A stretch of 64,000 nt of DNA from contig NC_083389.1 of assembly GCF_031755915.1 (NCBI RefSeq), positions 28,279,501 through 28,343,500 of the forward strand, given 5' to 3'. Source of the DNA: Ziziphus jujuba (Eukaryota; Streptophyta; Magnoliopsida; Rosales; Rhamnaceae). The notes under the pieces are model-generated. The model saw nothing but the letters and a program-made list of their open reading frames with translations. It made no database searches and was not told where the DNA came from. Below are positions 61,784 through 64,000 of the stretch, in pieces (positions within the stretch are counted from its first letter, which is position 1; each line of letters begins with the position of its first letter). The position numbers and the translations under genes were made by a program.

Positions 61784-62065
61784 AAGGTTTCAGTAACTGT
61801 GTTAACCCAGACTTTCGCATTGTTCTTACTGTCCAACTTCTTATTGACATTCTTGACAGGGCACTTCCTTGGGGTCTCTGGAATTGATGACTCTGAGACT
61901 CCCCGGTATGTGCCTTGCTTCCGGTGTCTCTTTCTAGCCGAAGATGATGATAGTCAATTGGTGGTTCTAGGTGATGCTGCAAATGTGCACCGCACAACCA
62001 TGAAATTGGGGTCTGGGCTCCAAGAGAGATATAGCTGGAGGGTTTCTTGTAGTTGTTGCTGCTAG
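61784..62065 (-). pseudogene. truncated copy of the EMB2750-like PPR first exon
   Basis: Minus-strand text MVVRCTFAASPRTTN, then a TGA stop, then ARKRHRKQGTYRGVSESSIP, PVKNVNKKLDSKNNAKVW and VNTVTETF matches exon 1 of the intact gene (50830-51110) almost codon for codon. The Ser-run of the parent is shortened, the N-terminal transit region is replaced, and similarity stops abruptly just after VTETF, about 15 codons before the exon-intron boundary. There is no PPR-repeat exon nearby. It cannot make a functional protein. Confidence 0.92.
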
Positions 62066-62512
62066 CTGAGTTAATATCGCAAATCATTTCATAAACGTAC
62101 AAGTAGTAGTAATTTGCATTAACAAGCAAATTAAGCAAACTAGCTGAGTTAGTAGCTATTGATGAAATAAGTAGAGGGAATATGGCTTCTGTTTATGTTT
62201 GTTTACATTATGGATTAAATAAGCGCTTCTATTCTCTGTGTATGCATTGGATTGCATTGCAGTTAAAAATTTCCTTATATACTTGATAAAAATATCAACT
62301 ATCATTACTGCATACATTGTTTCCCCCTTCAAATTCTCAAAACCCTCTATCCCAATCCCAATCCCATAAACAACCAACCCATTTTTTCTTTCGAGGGGAA
62401 AAACATAGAAAATGAAAATTACAACACATTATTATAACTTTCTCTACCTCTCAACTATTTCCTTTTCTTTTTCTTTCTTTTCTTCCCTTTTAAAAGGTGT
62501 GTACTGCTGCCT
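62066..62512. other. intergenic and SPL 3' flank
   Basis: Short AT-rich stretch between the PPR exon copy and the SPL stop codon, ending in a pyrimidine-rich tract (62458-62490). Nothing else was recognised. Confidence 0.5.
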
Positions 62513-64000
62513 TTAACTAGACCCATACTTCAATCGTTCCCATCTGAAGGGCTGGAACACGTAAACAACTTCTGGTGAGCTTTTGAAGAGCAAAGCCACG
62601 CACACACACAAAGCAGCAATAGCCACCATTGACAGCATTGCTGGCCTGTATACTAGCGACCTCCTGCTTCCATACACTAGCTTCCTTTCACAAACCCTGC
62701 ACTTCTCCTTTATTGTGGCTTTCATGTCAAACCTCTCTGTCTCCAAGCTCGCTACTTTAGACAACCTATGCCCATCCAGCTGCTTCTGCTTGCTGTTGCA
62801 ATCTAAGATGGTGCCAGGGATATCAACTGCCACATGCCCACTTTCTGATCTCCCGCTGATTTTCTTCTGGACAAGATGAATGTAGGAGTAGTAACCCCGT
62901 AAGCACGCATAATCATTTGGTGTCAATCCTGTATTATCCTTAGCATTTTTCCATGCTTCAATTCCCACCTGAAGAAGAAAAACCAATATCAGCATCATCA
63001 CCAGAGATATTAATAGGAAATTATAGGCAAGAAAGGTAACAAGGACCAGGCATGGAATTGCAAAAGTAGACTTAAAAATAGGTAAGTACCTTTCCAGGAT
63101 CATTTGTTAAAGCATCCAATACATCCTCACAGCCATCCCTGCTGGCTGCATCATGAAGAGGAGTCAACCCCATGGGCCCAACAACATTAGGTTTAAATAG
63201 GAAGCTCTTGAAGCCCCTCTCAACCCGTTCACTCTCCTTGGGTCCCATGTTATCTAAAACTTTATCTGGGACAAATTTCAACAAGAGTTCCACCATGGGT
63301 CTGCAATTTCTCTGCACAGCTTTATGGAGAAGTCCCAAATCTAATACAGCAACCTCAATGGAAGGATGCTCTCCAGCATCAACAGTACCCTCAAACAGGA
63401 TGCCCAAGAGTTTCTTCACCACAGAACACCAATCATGTTCCATGGAGAATTCCATGAGCCACCTGAACCGTCTGAATGGGAATAGATCCAGGTTGGGATC
63501 CATGTGACCTAGTCTTAACTTGGCACGACTTCTATGGAGCAACCAACCCATTTCATGTATAAAGTCCAGGGCTTGTTTCTTGGCTTCCATGTTACCAGGT
63601 TCTCTTCGGACATCATCAGTAGTCTCTGTGTCATCTATTTCACCTTCCAGCATACAGATCTCAGAACATACTTCTTGCTCTGCGACTATAAATGGAAAGA
63701 AGCTGCTGCTAAGACCATGATTTTCAACCTGCTTGGATCACAGAAACTTAAGATTAATAGAAATGCAGATACCTGGAAGTAATTAATGGAAGCAATACAG
63801 CAACTTATAAAGAAAGATATAATCAGGAAAATGACAGCACCTCAATAAATCCTCGGCCAATAATACTTGGTACATTACAGGAAAACCTGAGGCAGTCGAT
63901 CTCATCACACTCATTGGCTGTATCAGTACTATCCATCAACTCATGACAAGATCCCTGCACCAGATACTTCCCTTCCAGTGCACATAGCAACCTGTCAAAA
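62513..64000 (-). CDS. SQUAMOSA promoter-binding-like (SPL1/SPL12-type) transcription factor, C-terminal part
   Basis: Three phase-consistent exons are visible: 64000-63841 (open at the window edge), 63728-63090 and 62968-62513, giving 417 residues. The DNA-binding SBP domain lies outside. Visible features are [20 protein letters not shown], the helical [15 protein letters not shown], then ankyrin-type repeats ([60 protein letters not shown]). Near the end is a Cys/basic cluster (KCRVCERKL), then one hydrophobic helix ([18 protein letters not shown]) and the ending [16 protein letters not shown]. This long, ankyrin-bearing, miR156-insensitive SPL type includes Arabidopsis SPL1 and SPL12, linked to heat tolerance and development. 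The terminal hydrophobic segment may tether it to membranes. Confidence 0.93.

Overview
This is 64 kb of AT-rich plant nuclear DNA, almost certainly from a eudicot. The genes have many short exons with GT-AG introns, the proteins are land-plant families (CIPK, CRSH, PTI1-like kinase, PDR-type ABCG, DYW-PPR, SPL), and the intergenic DNA is full of (AT)n, (CT)n and (CA)n tracts and small duplications. There is no bacterial, organellar or viral gene content. Exon joins were read by hand from splice sites and checked for reading phase. Family names rest on recognisable motifs and recalled homologues, not on a database search.

Layout. 0.6-2.6 kb (+): 3' part of a CIPK1-type kinase. 3.7-6.4 kb (-): CRSH, a calcium-binding plastid RelA/SpoT homologue. 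7.2-9.8 kb (+): mitochondrial ribosomal protein uL3, divergent from CRSH. 10.7-11.4 kb (+): PHD/RING-like Cys-rich protein. 13.1-15.0 kb (-): decayed pectin methylesterase pseudogene. 16.0-17.9 kb (+): DYW-class PPR protein. 20.1-23.4 kb (+): double-BED, hAT-transposase-derived protein. 26.3-28.5 kb (+): PTI1-like kinase. 29.5-31.0 kb (+): tandem-MATH (TRAF-like) protein. 31.8-33.4 kb (-): ATG8 of the h/i type, built from five tiny exons. 33.9-36.9 kb (-): GH3 beta-xylosidase/arabinofuranosidase. 39.2-46.8 kb (+): full-length PDR-type ABCG transporter in 24 exons. 49.2-51.2 kb (-): EMB2750-like P-class PPR protein. 53.1-56.4 kb (+): OSGEP/KAE1 pseudogene. 57.6-59.6 kb (+): F-box pseudogene split by a solo LTR. 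61.8-62.1 kb (-): broken copy of the EMB2750-like first exon. 62.5 kb to the end (-): 3' part of an SPL1/12-type transcription factor.

Context. The left half (CIPK1, CRSH, uL3m, PHD protein, BED/hAT protein, PTI1-like kinase, MATH protein) follows, in order, a block I recall from Arabidopsis chromosome 3 around At3g17380-At3g17510. ATG8 and the EMB2750-like PPR recall a second block, At3g06420-At3g06430. The window therefore joins two blocks that are separate in Arabidopsis. The genes are ordinary eukaryotic neighbours, not an operon; only the CRSH/uL3m pair shares an obvious divergent promoter region.

The most unusual part is 47-62 kb. The EMB2750-like gene is surrounded by copies of its own 3' flank and first exon, an F-box pseudogene sits between two parts of one broken copy, and that pseudogene is cut by a 727-bp solo LTR with a perfect 5-bp target-site duplication.
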